A DNA stretch of 64,000 nucleotides from Pseudoalteromonas sp. UG3-2 (GCF_037120705.1 NZ_JAWLJU010000001.1:434001-498000), one strand, 5' to 3'. Shown: positions 8,486 to 18,256, counted from the stretch's first letter. Notes: generated from the sequence alone by a model not told the origin. Numbers and translations: made by a program.

Positions 8486-9640
8486 TTAACGTGCTAAAGC
8501 AAGAATTTCTTTTACTTTTGCCAAGTCGATGTCGCCATGCTCACCTAAGGCCGTTAAGCCATTCTTTTCAAGGTTTGCCACCACTTCAACAATGGCTTGC
8601 TCACCGAGGTCATAATCCGCTAAACGAGTTTTCACTGCCATGGACTCAAAGAAGTCCTGTACTGCTTTAATCGTTTTATCGATTTGCTCGGCTTGATCAG
8701 CCAGGCTTAAGTCAAATACGCGCTCACCAAGCTGGACGATTTTCTTAGCTTTTTGCTCTTTTTGCACATACATCAGCGCGGGCAAAACAATGGCGAGCGT
8801 TTGCGCGTGGTCAAGGTTATACAAAGCAGTGAGCTCATGACCAATCATATGCGTAGACCAATCTTGTGGTACGCCTTTACCAATTAAGCCATTAAGAGCC
8901 ATCGTGGCTGACCACATGACATTGGCTCGCACATCGTAGTTTTCTGGCTCGGCTAACGCTTTTGGCCCTTCTACGATCAAGGTTTGCAAGATACCCTCGG
9001 CAAATCTATCTTGTAGGGGCGCATTCACGGGATAGGTTAAGTACTGTTCAATCACATGAACAAACGCATCAACCACCCCATTACTAATTTGTTTTTCTGG
9101 TAATGAGTATGTGTATTCAGGGTCGAGGACTGCAAACTGTGGCTGTACCGTCTCGCTAGAAAAGGCGCGCTTTTGCGCTGTTTCTTTCTTGGTGACTACT
9201 GAGTTACCGTTACTTTCAGAGCCTGTCGCAGGAAGCGTTAACACCGCACCAATTGGCAGAGGATCGCTGAACTCAGCCTCGTTGACCAAAATATCCCAAG
9301 GTTCGCCGGCAAAGTTATAGGCAGACGCAACAAACTTGGCGCCATCAATAACGCTGCCACCGCCCACTGCTAAAATAAAGTTCACGCCATTGTCTTTAGC
9401 ACTTGTGACAGCTTGCATCAGTGTTTCGTAGGTTGGATTTGGTTCAACTCCGCCAAATTCAATCACTTCTACGTCCGCCAATGCCGTCATCGCTTGGTCG
9501 TAAACGCCGTTCTTTTTAATAGAACCACCACCGTAAAGTAATAGCACTTTTGCGTTTTGCGGTAAGCGTGATGAGATCTCGCTGATTTGACCCTTACCAA
9601 ATAAAATTTCGGTTTGGTTTTTAAATGTAAAATTGAGCAT
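8486..9640 (-). CDS. yqhD: NADPH-dependent aldehyde reductase / iron-type alcohol dehydrogenase YqhD
   Basis: Cytosolic group III metal-dependent dehydrogenase of 384 residues, very like E. coli YqhD, which reduces aldehydes with NADPH. Visible features are the GGGSIKK coenzyme region at 37-43, GGGSVID at 93-99, and the four metal ligands Asp191, His195, His264 and His278. Each ligand is offset by three from the E. coli positions. A divergent LysR gene 168 bp away is the probable regulator, as is common for stress-induced aldehyde reductases. An AAAGGAAAG ribosome site precedes the ATG. Confidence 0.93.
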   Translation of the reverse strand: MLNFTFKNQTEILFGKGQISEISSRLPQNAKVLLLYGGGSIKKNGVYDQAMTALADVEVIEFGGVEPNPTYETLMQAVTSAKDNGVNFILAVGGGSVIDGAKFVASAYNFAGEPWDILVNEAEFSDPLPIGAVLTLPATGSESNGNSVVTKKETAQKRAFSSETVQPQFAVLDPEYTYSLPEKQISNGVVDAFVHVIEQYLTYPVNAPLQDRFAEGILQTLIVEGPKALAEPENYDVRANVMWSATMALNGLIGKGVPQDWSTHMIGHELTALYNLDHAQTLAIVLPALMYVQKEQKAKKIVQLGERVFDLSLADQAEQIDKTIKAVQDFFESMAVKTRLADYDLGEQAIVEVVANLEKNGLTALGEHGDIDLAKVKEILALAR

Positions 9641-9808
9641 CTGCTTTCCTTTTTCGGTTCGGTCGATAGGGATTTAATTTAATGGCTTAGTATGCACTGT
9701 AGCCGCTGCAAACTAAGTAACTGCAGCGCATACTAAGTGATTTGCTCGTATAAGAGAATTCGGATAAATTAGGTGGAGCAATCAGAATATTTATGGCTTA
9801 AGCTTGTT

Positions 9809-10708
9809 ATGTCGCATCTCACTCAACTCAAAACTTTTGTTGAAGTCTATCGTAGTAAAAATATCACCAAAGCAGCCGCCAACCTTGGCATGTCGCAACC
9901 CGCCGTAACCTCTCATATTCAGACCATGGAGAGTGTGGTGGGCAAACCCTTATTTGAGCGCCAAGCACGAGGAGTAAAGCCCACAGCCACAGCGCACGAT
10001 TTGGCATTACAGGTGTCGAGCCATATCGATATTTTAGAACAAAAGGTTGCTTCTATTCGTGCTCGCTCCAATGCCGTATTCGGCACACTGAATATTGCTG
10101 GCCCCGCCGAATACTTAAGCCTAGTGTCGGGTCCACAGATCGCCAACTTATTGCAAGCAGGCAACATTAATGTTGTCCTGCATGTGGGTAATAAAGTCGA
10201 TATTTATCAAGCATTACATACTGATACCGCAGATATTGCGATTGCGGCTTCAGCACCAGATCCTGCTCTTTTTGACTACCTAGTGTTAGACAAAGAGCAG
10301 CTATGGTTGGTAATGAACCGTTTAGAAGGGAGAGAAATACAAGATGTAGAGATCACCGCAGAGCTACTCTCCAGCTACAATGTGGTCACTTATGACCAAG
10401 AGCTACCACTGGTAAGGCAATACTTTGAGCGAGTATTTAATAGCCATTGCCGTTCCAATGTCGTCGCTATTTGCCCCGATATTCGCGCTATTGCCAGCGT
10501 CATTCGTGCTGGTGTTGGCTACTCCGTATTACCCGACTACCTTTGCCGTGACTTAATAAAAACCGGTGAGCTAGTGCAACTAGGGCCAGCCGGGCCTGAG
10601 AATAATATTTATTTGGTATGGAAAAAAGGCGCGCTTAGACACCCTCGCATCGCCTTTGCCAAAGATATACTCTCCGCCTTTGCTAACCTTAACTATTTGG
10701 CGAGTTAG
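9809..10708 (+). CDS. LysR-family transcriptional regulator (intact copy)
   Basis: A 299-residue LysR-type regulator with an N-terminal winged helix (residues about 3-60, TKAAANLGMSQPAVTSHIQTME region) and a substrate-binding-like effector domain. The frame extends back to a GTG at 9773, but the ATG at 9809 matches the usual family start. It is divergent from yqhD and probably controls it. The last 373 bp (10336-10708) recur at 17884-18256 with about 18 substitutions, so this gene marks the left border of an apparently inserted 7-kb block. No sign of damage in this copy. Confidence 0.92.
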   Translation: MSHLTQLKTFVEVYRSKNITKAAANLGMSQPAVTSHIQTMESVVGKPLFERQARGVKPTATAHDLALQVSSHIDILEQKVASIRARSNAVFGTLNIAGPAEYLSLVSGPQIANLLQAGNINVVLHVGNKVDIYQALHTDTADIAIAASAPDPALFDYLVLDKEQLWLVMNRLEGREIQDVEITAELLSSYNVVTYDQELPLVRQYFERVFNSHCRSNVVAICPDIRAIASVIRAGVGYSVLPDYLCRDLIKTGELVQLGPAGPENNIYLVWKKGALRHPRIAFAKDILSAFANLNYLAS

Positions 10709-10762
10709 GTATTCAGAAATACGTAGCCTAGCACAACTTTAACTACCTAATTTGCATTGGTG

Positions 10763-11923
10763 TTATTGGGTAAATTTGGGAGAGGGTCCCACAGCAGGAG
10801 AGGCAGTTATAGCCTGCAAAAATGCTGCTAAGGCATCCAATTCTTTTTTACTTAAGTTTAGAGGGTGCAGTAATTTAGACGTTTCTGGAGATAAAGGATC
10901 CTCTTCCTTTTTAGTAAATTTTGCACCACCAGCATTATAAAAATTAAGTAAACCTTCCATATCTGCAAATACACCATTATGCATCCAAGGCTTTGTATTC
11001 ATTACTCCTCGAAGGCTTGGCGTTTTAAATTTACCAACATCAGACGGGTCTTGGGTAAACAGATAGCGCCCTAAATCTTGTAACTTTCTTTGGTAGTATG
11101 TCAGGCCGAGACTATGAAACTGATTATCAGAGAATGTTGGCCCATGATGACAATTCATGCATCGTGCTTTGGTACGAAAAAGGTGCATTCCCCATATTGC
11201 CTGATCCGACATGGCGTTACTGTAAATTGCCCTGAGCTTCTCAGTTTTTTGCTTGCCAGCCATTAAAAACATATCAAAATCACTGCGTCTCGACACGATT
11301 GTGCGCTGAAAGGTGGCCAGTGCTTGCCCAACTCGCAGTGCCGTAATGGCGTTATCACCAAATGCTGCGGAAAATGCAGTTTTATACTCAGGCTTTTGCT
11401 TTAACCTGCTCACCATATCTGTGAGTGATAAATTCATCTCAATCGGATCCTGAATAGGGAGTAATGCCTGCTGCTCAAGCGTTTTGGCCCGGCCATCCCA
11501 AAAAAACGATGTGCTAAATGCGACATTTTCAATCGACGGCGCATTTCTTTTACCACGCTGGCGATTATGACCAAAGGATGTTTTTTTGCCATCCGCCCAG
11601 CCAAGCTCTGGTTCATGACAGCTGGCACAAGCAATCTGCTTAGAGTGAGACAATAAAGGGTCGTGAAACAGTTTCTCACCTAAAAACAGCTTTGCAACAT
11701 TAAAAGGATTTTGCTTTGGAAATGAGACATCAGGTAACAGACCAATCTCTTCAGCAACAACCCCTTCATCCACATGTGCTTTCGGCCAAAATTCACTCGA
11801 TTGACTATAAATTTCTCGTAACTCGAGATCACCATTGGCCGCAGCTTGCAAGGCAAGCAAGCTGCACCATATCATAAAGCAAATCCGCCATGGGAAAGAT
11901 GTATAGCTTTGATTACTTAACAC
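10763..11923 (-). CDS. Periplasmic di-heme cytochrome c peroxidase (MauG/CcpA superfamily)
   Basis: Exported di-heme c-type cytochrome of 386 residues. The signal peptide ends near ALQAAANG (residue 30). Heme motifs are CASCH (99-103) and CMNCH (255-259), spaced as in bacterial cytochrome c peroxidases and MauG-like enzymes. Later TPSLRG and PWMHNG segments match the conserved region around the second heme. It starts at a GTG 8 bp after the stop of the 78-residue peptide gene and is the last gene of a four-gene operon with a TonB receptor. Whether it detoxifies peroxide or oxidises a protein or peptide substrate, as MauG and MbnH do, cannot be settled from sequence. Confidence 0.9.
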   Translation of the reverse strand: MLSNQSYTSFPWRICFMIWCSLLALQAAANGDLELREIYSQSSEFWPKAHVDEGVVAEEIGLLPDVSFPKQNPFNVAKLFLGEKLFHDPLLSHSKQIACASCHEPELGWADGKKTSFGHNRQRGKRNAPSIENVAFSTSFFWDGRAKTLEQQALLPIQDPIEMNLSLTDMVSRLKQKPEYKTAFSAAFGDNAITALRVGQALATFQRTIVSRRSDFDMFLMAGKQKTEKLRAIYSNAMSDQAIWGMHLFRTKARCMNCHHGPTFSDNQFHSLGLTYYQRKLQDLGRYLFTQDPSDVGKFKTPSLRGVMNTKPWMHNGVFADMEGLLNFYNAGGAKFTKKEEDPLSPETSKLLHPLNLSKKELDALAAFLQAITASPAVGPSPKFTQ

Positions 11924-11931
11924 TCACCAAC

Positions 11932-12168
11932 CTATTTAATGATAAATGTTTCAGTTGTCGCATCTGCAGCCTCAATTTTTAATGCCTCTTGGTACTGCTG
12001 TTGATTATCAATATCCCAACATGCTGAAGCATTTTGTTGTTTGGCATGACTTATTTTGTCGTGGAAATAACTGCTTACCTCAAGTACGGCATTGTCGTTA
12101 ATATCTTTATCTGCGTGGTAACACAATTGCCCAAGAGTCGCAGCGGTGAGTAATAATATGTTCATCAT
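11932..12168 (-). CDS. Short exported peptide/protein, unknown
   Basis: A 78-residue product with a hydrophobic N-terminus (MMNILLLTAATLGQLC), good as a short signal sequence. The remainder is mostly hydrophilic, with two cysteines (16 and 49), one tryptophan (50) and an acidic C-terminal half. A GAGG ribosome site lies 3 bp before the ATG. It is placed 6 bp after the TonB receptor stop codon and 8 bp before the peroxidase start, so it is almost surely translated. No family recognised. Position suggests it partners with or is a substrate of the peroxidase; that is inference. Confidence 0.7.
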   Translation of the reverse strand: MMNILLLTAATLGQLCYHADKDINDNAVLEVSSYFHDKISHAKQQNASACWDIDNQQQYQEALKIEAADATTETFIIK

Positions 12169-12174
12169 TTACCT

Positions 12175-14904
12175 CTAATAGTCATAACTAATCCCTAACC
12201 AGAACCGACGCCCCAGTTCAAGCCCGGTGGTAAAGGGGCTCACTTGATAAGTACGTTTATTTAATAAATTCTCCCCGTCAAAGCTCAAAGTAAGCTGGCT
12301 ATTGTTGGGTAACTGCCAAAGATAGCTAATACTGCCACTTAAGAGCCAAAAGCTTGGCCGCTCAGCTTTACGATAAACAGGGTATTCTCTTCGTGTTGAT
12401 ACACAACCGTCACAAATGCTAATTGCTTCTTTAATTGACTCTGTTTGACTGGTGGGATAAATGGCATCCTGACGACCGTTATATCGTGCATAAGCAGAAA
12501 GTCGCCAATTGCCGAAATGACCAGCCCAACTTAAGTTCGCAACGATAGGGCGATTAGCATCTTGCCGCTCGAGGTTGATATCGTGGCGGGTCACCAGATT
12601 GTACTTAGTTTTCAGCTTGCCTTTATTGTTAAAATACTCACTGCGTAAAAATACTAGCTCATCGTCGTTATAGCTATAATTCAATGTTGATGCTACTTGA
12701 TTATTACTTTCAATGGTCGTGGCACCATCAAAACTTTTGCGGTTGGTTTTATTACTTGATTTGGAAATATTAAACTCGATATGTTGATTACTAAATTGTG
12801 CCATCCACGACAATGACCAACGCTGATAATCACTCCGACCGTCATTACCTGCATAAAGGACCGCTTCTCCCAATTCATTGTACCCTTTAATGCGATTAAT
12901 CCCTTGTTTGTTCGCCCTTTCTACCCACTTAAGCTCAACCACGCCAGCAAATAAAGGCTGACGATATGCAGCAACTAATTCGTCACTGAATGGAGTTTGA
13001 GTATTGCGGTATTGGTATTTGTATCCTGTTTGCAATAACGCAGCCTGCCATTGTTGTGGACGGTTTTGATATGTAGCTCGCACCTCATTCTGCACAGGTT
13101 GCATAGCTTGGTTCAGTTTATAGTTTGCTATGTCAGCTTGATAATAACGGTTTGCTCCTAGGACTACTTGGTAACTATCAATAAGTTCATAACTTAATCG
13201 CAAGCGGGGGGCAAAATTGTGATTTCTAAAAAAGTCATTGTAGTCATACCGCAATCCAGCTGTGACCAGTAAGTCATTAAATGTTACCGAGTCCTCCACG
13301 TAGGCGGATAAATAGGCAATATCTGCTGTGGCTCTGGCTTTAGGGGATACTTGCCGGGTTTGAAAAAATTGCCCTGTTGTCTTGATGTTGTTTTGATACA
13401 ACAAAAAATCATCGGGATTATTTAAATTTAATGGCCTCCCCAATTCCGACTCTAACTCAGCCAGTGGTCGTTTGAACTGGGTTTCAACACAATCATTTTT
13501 GTAGCCATTGCAATTGATACTAGGTGAGATAACCGCACCATTATAAATGATGGAATCTTCTAGGCGGTCAAACACCGATTGCTGATATTCCAGTTGATAG
13601 CCCAGAGCAAGGGCATGCTCTCCAAACCCACCCCAACGAAAATCGCTCTCAAAGTCCTGTTTAAAACTATAGCTATCTTGGCGCTTTTTAATATCGCCAT
13701 AACCGCCTGCTAGACTGTTATTTGAACCATCGTAGCTGCCCCACGCTTTACCCGGTAAATTTGCCCAAACATACCAAGCTTCAGCGGTATTTTTACTATT
13801 TTGGCTTTGCCGCCAACTAAACTGAGTATCAACTTGACCCCATTGTCGCAATGCACGCCACTTAGTCATAAAAGATTGTCCGCCACCTTTTACGTCAAAG
13901 TCACTGTTTATTGCATTGACATTAAAGTAATTGCCAGTATACGGAGCATATAAATAACGAACTTGTAATTCGTCATTTTCCGTGAGGTTATAATGATACT
14001 TCAGCAGGCCATTGTAGTTAGACTGCTTTTGCAATCTAAGCTCACCTAGTTGGTTAAGCGACTCTTTAGAGTTAAGAACTTGTATTTGCGCAACAATACC
14101 GCTTTTATTATTGATTGGTGTCGACAGATAAGCGTTGAAATCTTTTTTCTCAAAAGTGGCTCTATCAAGTACATCATCACCGCTAAAATCGGGGGCATAG
14201 AATTGATGATAGTCAACATAGTCGCTTGCGGTTTGACGGTAACTAAAACCAAACCGCGGTTTATTATCCGCGTTTTGCGTCGTTGCCAGCACCAAACCAC
14301 CAGAAAATTGACCATACTTAGCGGGGATATTGCTATCGTAAACTTCAACTTGATCCAGAATTTTTAGATTAACAAAGGCCTCTTGACTATGACCGGAAAC
14401 ATTTTGGGCTAAATTACGATCTATATTACCACTGCCTATGTTTAGCTTTGAATTATTGCTAACGCCATCAATCTGATAACCCGACTGATAACCTTTCGCT
14501 CCTGATATCGATACCTCACTAGGCTTAATATTCGTAACCTGGTTCGCTGCATAGGCTGCTTCACCGAACTGTACTCCTGGTAAGATCCCCAGAACTTCGT
14601 TCAAGTTACCATTACCGAATAAGTACTCGTTTAGCATTTGCTTATCAAGCGTATAAACGCCATCTGTAGAATACGATATAGGGGTAAGTTTGCGGCCAAC
14701 AACTTCAATGTGTTCAACCTGCTGTTTGCAGTTTTGCTTATCATCAGGGCACTCGAACTCAGATAATTGCTTTGCTTGATTGGCCTCCGGCTGTAATGAC
14801 TTGTCATTATGATTTTTTGGCTTAGCATGCTCTGCCTCCTGAGCCACAGATGGAAGCAGGGTCAGCATTAAGCTGACCGCCAATATTGTTCGAAGATAAC
14901 TCAT
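12175..14904 (-). CDS. TonB-dependent outer-membrane receptor
   Basis: A 909-residue receptor with a signal peptide (cleavage near PSVAQEA), an unusually long hydrophilic N-terminal extension up to about residue 65, a TonB-box-like VEHIEVVGRK, then the plug (LNEYLFGNGNLNEVLGILPGVQF ... YQIDGVSNN) and a barrel. Aromatic and Gln-rich strands dominate and it ends GISYDY. Two Cys pairs lie in the extension and in an extracellular loop (CNGYKNDCVE). It begins 1 bp after the stop codon of the upstream lipoprotein gene. Ligand unknown; operon with a di-heme peroxidase suggests a metal, heme or redox-modified ligand. Confidence 0.9.
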   Translation of the reverse strand: MSYLRTILAVSLMLTLLPSVAQEAEHAKPKNHNDKSLQPEANQAKQLSEFECPDDKQNCKQQVEHIEVVGRKLTPISYSTDGVYTLDKQMLNEYLFGNGNLNEVLGILPGVQFGEAAYAANQVTNIKPSEVSISGAKGYQSGYQIDGVSNNSKLNIGSGNIDRNLAQNVSGHSQEAFVNLKILDQVEVYDSNIPAKYGQFSGGLVLATTQNADNKPRFGFSYRQTASDYVDYHQFYAPDFSGDDVLDRATFEKKDFNAYLSTPINNKSGIVAQIQVLNSKESLNQLGELRLQKQSNYNGLLKYHYNLTENDELQVRYLYAPYTGNYFNVNAINSDFDVKGGGQSFMTKWRALRQWGQVDTQFSWRQSQNSKNTAEAWYVWANLPGKAWGSYDGSNNSLAGGYGDIKKRQDSYSFKQDFESDFRWGGFGEHALALGYQLEYQQSVFDRLEDSIIYNGAVISPSINCNGYKNDCVETQFKRPLAELESELGRPLNLNNPDDFLLYQNNIKTTGQFFQTRQVSPKARATADIAYLSAYVEDSVTFNDLLVTAGLRYDYNDFFRNHNFAPRLRLSYELIDSYQVVLGANRYYQADIANYKLNQAMQPVQNEVRATYQNRPQQWQAALLQTGYKYQYRNTQTPFSDELVAAYRQPLFAGVVELKWVERANKQGINRIKGYNELGEAVLYAGNDGRSDYQRWSLSWMAQFSNQHIEFNISKSSNKTNRKSFDGATTIESNNQVASTLNYSYNDDELVFLRSEYFNNKGKLKTKYNLVTRHDINLERQDANRPIVANLSWAGHFGNWRLSAYARYNGRQDAIYPTSQTESIKEAISICDGCVSTRREYPVYRKAERPSFWLLSGSISYLWQLPNNSQLTLSFDGENLLNKRTYQVSPFTTGLELGRRFWLGISYDY

Positions 14905-14905
14905 A

Positions 14906-17707
14906 CTATTGTTTTGATTTATCTAATGGGAAGGCATCTTCTGCATCGTTCACACCGTCGTTATCGCTGTCTTCGTCAAGCTCCAGACCCGACTGCAATA
15001 TTGACTCTGGTGTTGCCGAGTCGATGAAGAAGTTAGGACGACCATCACCGTCAGTATCAACCGAGGCGATAGCAGTGTGTTTGAAATCATCTTTAATGCT
15101 CATGCCGGTGGCAACCTGAGTAATAATAGATTCCTTTTCTACAACTCCCAGAGCAGCATCATTACTCAAAGCTAACGCCTCATCAAATGCATTTAAGCGA
15201 ATATACTGGTTTGCATATTGAGGTAAAAAAGTGAGTTTTTGCTGATTACCAGCTTGCGATAATGTTGATAAGCGACTTTCAATTACCGTCATCCACGCCT
15301 TAACAGCGGCATCTCGAATGCTAGCATAGCCCTCAATCAAGCCCGCTTGCTGCTCAATCACGGCTAAGTAATTACTATAATCACTCGATGATGAGCTAGC
15401 ACTGAAAAAGTCAGCCGTTTGTTTGCCTAACTCCTCCATTACGACATTCGTCTCATAATGTGCTAACTCAGTAATAGCGCGATCATAATAGCTTTGCGCT
15501 TGGCTGAATAAGCCGCCTTTAGCCAATGCAACCCCCACACCTTGTAGCCTTGAAATGAGCTCTATATGATCATTTGTATCGATTTTTGCAACATTAGCTT
15601 CAATTATTGCCAACGAACCTGCAATGCTATCAGATATATCCAACCACTTAGCATATGGGAAATATCGAGCATTTGCTTTCACAGCATCTTCAATCTCAAC
15701 ATCGCTGCCATCAATGCCATCTGAATAATGCTGGCTTGCGATATTAATACAAGTTTCTACCGCAGACTGCGCTTGCGTTTTGTAGCTTTGCTCAGCAGTA
15801 ATTGAATAAATATCGCTAAGTAGATCAATTACCATTTCGCATCCCGTTTGACCCGTTACAAAAGCTTCACTGGATATATTTTGTGAGATGTAGTCATCTG
15901 TTGAAAGAACAGACATGGCCTCAGCCAAGAACTGAGCGGCGGCATCGTAATGACCTTGGTTAATTAGGTATAATGCGCCACCTGGACGAGAACTATTAAA
16001 GGCAACCAAATTCGTGAAGTGATTTCTTAATTTCTCTGGATCTTTTTCAGCAATCACTAGCTCTAATGCCGCGGACTTATCTTCCATACTGCGAACTTTC
16101 GCCATTAAACGCGCATCAGCGGCATCTTCTTCAGCCAGACCAGCCCAAAAGCTGTCTTCAGGGAAACCAGTTAAGAAAGCGTCTAAGGTTGCATCAGGGT
16201 ATAGCACCACAAACTCATCTAATACACCGTATAATCCAAATTGATACTCCACTTTAGTCACTTGATAGTATTGATCTCGAGTACGTGGATAGTTTTCATC
16301 CACGCCAATTACACCATATAACGCAAATACGTCATGTAAGGCTTCCTTGGCGTTATTGTAATCATTGAGCTCTAAAAATGCGTGAATTACATCGCTCAGA
16401 GCAACTTGACGAGTGCTAAAGTAAGGCTTGCCTTCGTTACCGTTACGGTCATTGCTGACATACCTATGACTGATCATGTTCGCGTAACGATACAATCTTG
16501 CGGCCATCGAATGAGCTAAGTCATAGTCTGCCTGTGAGCGTGTTGCTTGCCATTTATCAACCGCATCATCAACCAAGTTTCTAAAACCAAAAAAGGTACG
16601 TAAAGCAGCTGTGGTAGGGTTGTCATCTAAAGCGGTTACAAACAAGTTATCTAAAATACTTAATGCTTCACTTGCTTGCTTAGTAAAGCCCACTTGATTA
16701 TAGGCAATAGATAAGTCGGTAAAAAAACTGGCATCTTTAGCATCAAATGCATTTATACCTTTTGATGCGACATATGCACTATAAAGTGCTTTAGCCTCTG
16801 AGCGGTAATGGTTTGCTTGGTCAATCAAATCCAATCGGTTATAAACAAAACTAACCTGCAAAAGTGCTCGAGCACGAGCCTCATCTCTAACAATTTGCTC
16901 TTCGCTTAACAGACGCGCCACTTGCTCAGTTAGGCCTGCTTCCGCATAGCCCTTTGCTAAATCAGCAAATATCAAACCTTGATTGATATCGTTATCTAAC
17001 GCGCCAATAAGCTCCTCAGCTTGTTTTAAATGCGACTCTTCGCTGGCGTAATAATAATATGCTCGGTCAGTATTACTCGCTAGACTCATTTTCACTGACA
17101 AAAGCTTCTCTAACCTACCGCCATTACCATCATCTATTACTACACTAAAGCTATCATTTACGTCGATTAAGCCTGTTGGAGTGTAAGTTAATTCACCAGA
17201 ATTACTGTCGAGAGTTAAGTCACCATTTTTTGTTGTTTCACTGATTGTATAGTTTAAGGTATCGTCATCAATATCTGTTGCTTGAATACGGCCTTGTTTA
17301 ACTTCACCACCGGTAACAAAAACCTCACTTGCGATAAGCTCTGGAAGGTCATTAACTGAGTTAACCGTAACGTTCACAGTTGTTTTTACTGCCGTTTCGC
17401 CATCGCTCACCTGCACTTCAAAGCTATCATTTCCATTAAAGTTTGGATCCGGTGTAAAAGTAAGCTCTCCGCTCGATTCACCTATATTAACTGTGCCATT
17501 TCTCGGTGCATTGGCTAAACTGTAGGCTAACTGATCGTTATTATCATCATCCGATGCTTTTACCGTTAGGCTCCCGGCTATGTCTTCATCTGTGCTTAAC
17601 TGATAACTTGTTGAATCAAATACCGGCGATGAATTGCCTTGAGAACTACCACCACAACCAGCCAGCGTGGCTGCAATAACTAATGCTAATAACCTTTGTT
17701 TATTCAT
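14906..17707 (-). CDS. Large lipoprotein with cadherin/Ig-like repeats and Ca-binding tail
   Basis: About 933 residues from the ATG at 17707, which has an AGAGG ribosome site; the longer frame from 17752 adds 15 residues ahead of the signal. The lipobox LAGC gives a lipid anchor. Two tandem cadherin-like domains follow (about 25-205; PDPNFNGNDSFEVQVSDG and a matching INVNDSF..VIDDGNGG). Then comes a long helical region (about 215-870) resembling TPR-type helical repeats. The C-terminus has DTDGDGRPN and DEDSDNDGVNDAED, calcium-binding motifs of the thrombospondin type 3 kind. It is first in the operon, ahead of the TonB receptor, so it may be a surface component of the uptake system. Function unknown. 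Confidence 0.85.
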   Translation of the reverse strand: MNKQRLLALVIAATLAGCGGSSQGNSSPVFDSTSYQLSTDEDIAGSLTVKASDDDNNDQLAYSLANAPRNGTVNIGESSGELTFTPDPNFNGNDSFEVQVSDGETAVKTTVNVTVNSVNDLPELIASEVFVTGGEVKQGRIQATDIDDDTLNYTISETTKNGDLTLDSNSGELTYTPTGLIDVNDSFSVVIDDGNGGRLEKLLSVKMSLASNTDRAYYYYASEESHLKQAEELIGALDNDINQGLIFADLAKGYAEAGLTEQVARLLSEEQIVRDEARARALLQVSFVYNRLDLIDQANHYRSEAKALYSAYVASKGINAFDAKDASFFTDLSIAYNQVGFTKQASEALSILDNLFVTALDDNPTTAALRTFFGFRNLVDDAVDKWQATRSQADYDLAHSMAARLYRYANMISHRYVSNDRNGNEGKPYFSTRQVALSDVIHAFLELNDYNNAKEALHDVFALYGVIGVDENYPRTRDQYYQVTKVEYQFGLYGVLDEFVVLYPDATLDAFLTGFPEDSFWAGLAEEDAADARLMAKVRSMEDKSAALELVIAEKDPEKLRNHFTNLVAFNSSRPGGALYLINQGHYDAAAQFLAEAMSVLSTDDYISQNISSEAFVTGQTGCEMVIDLLSDIYSITAEQSYKTQAQSAVETCINIASQHYSDGIDGSDVEIEDAVKANARYFPYAKWLDISDSIAGSLAIIEANVAKIDTNDHIELISRLQGVGVALAKGGLFSQAQSYYDRAITELAHYETNVVMEELGKQTADFFSASSSSSDYSNYLAVIEQQAGLIEGYASIRDAAVKAWMTVIESRLSTLSQAGNQQKLTFLPQYANQYIRLNAFDEALALSNDAALGVVEKESIITQVATGMSIKDDFKHTAIASVDTDGDGRPNFFIDSATPESILQSGLELDEDSDNDGVNDAEDAFPLDKSKQ

Positions 17708-17734
17708 AACTACCTCTCCGACTTTTGTGGGAGG

Positions 17735-17760
17735 GGATAATAATAACAACAATTATCATT
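17735..17760 (-). promoter_or_regulatory. Possible Fur-like site upstream of the lipoprotein-TonB-peroxidase operon
   Basis: On the minus strand the sequence includes AATGATAATTGTTGTTATT followed by ATTATC. It contains GATAAT/ATTATC half-sites like those of Fur boxes and lies about 28 bp before the operon's start codon. The match is partial and AT-rich, so chance is possible. Confidence 0.4.
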
Positions 17761-17883
17761 TGCAATTACTTTTAGATAAGTTGCGACCAATGTCTCTCTA
17801 TTTACAATTAGAAATGCTTCAGAAACAGGGCAACGCTTGCTTAAAGAATAGCTATGGCTGAGGATAAGCTGATAACAGCGAGG

Positions 17884-18256
17884 AATACAAGATGTGGAGA
17901 TCACCGCAGAGCGACTCTCCAGCTACAATGTGGTCACTTATGACCAAGAGCTACCACTGATAAGGCAATACTTTGAGCGAGTATTTAATAGCCATTGCCG
18001 TTCCAATGTCGTCGCTATTTGCCCGGATATTCGTGCTATTGCCAGCGTCATTTGTGCTGGTGTTGGCTACTCCGTGTAGCCCGACTACCTTTGCCGAGAT
18101 GTAATAAAAACCGGTGAACTAGTGCAGTTAGGGCCAGCTGGGCCTGAGAATAATATTTATTCGGTATGGAAAAAAGGCGCGCTTAGGCACCCTCGCATCG
18201 CCTTTGCCAAAGATATACTCTCCGCCTTTGCTAACCTTAACTATTTGGCGAGTTAG
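17884..18256 (+). pseudogene. Truncated, decayed copy of the LysR gene 3' end
   Basis: This 373-bp segment matches 10336-10708 without gaps, with about 18 substitutions (roughly 95 percent identity by eye). It ends exactly at the same stop codon. It lacks the DNA-binding half and has no start. An in-frame TAG (18077-18079) replaces a leucine codon of the intact gene. The sequence on either side does not match the flanks of the intact copy. It forms the right border of the 7-kb block that starts after the intact LysR gene. Confidence 0.92.

Noticed and set aside
14050..14367. 105-codon plus-strand frame
   Set aside because: Antisense to the 909-residue TonB receptor; AT-rich shadow frame without start signals.
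17894..18079. 61-codon frame as an independent small gene
   Set aside because: It is part of the decayed LysR copy; it ends at a nonsense codon and lacks any start signal.
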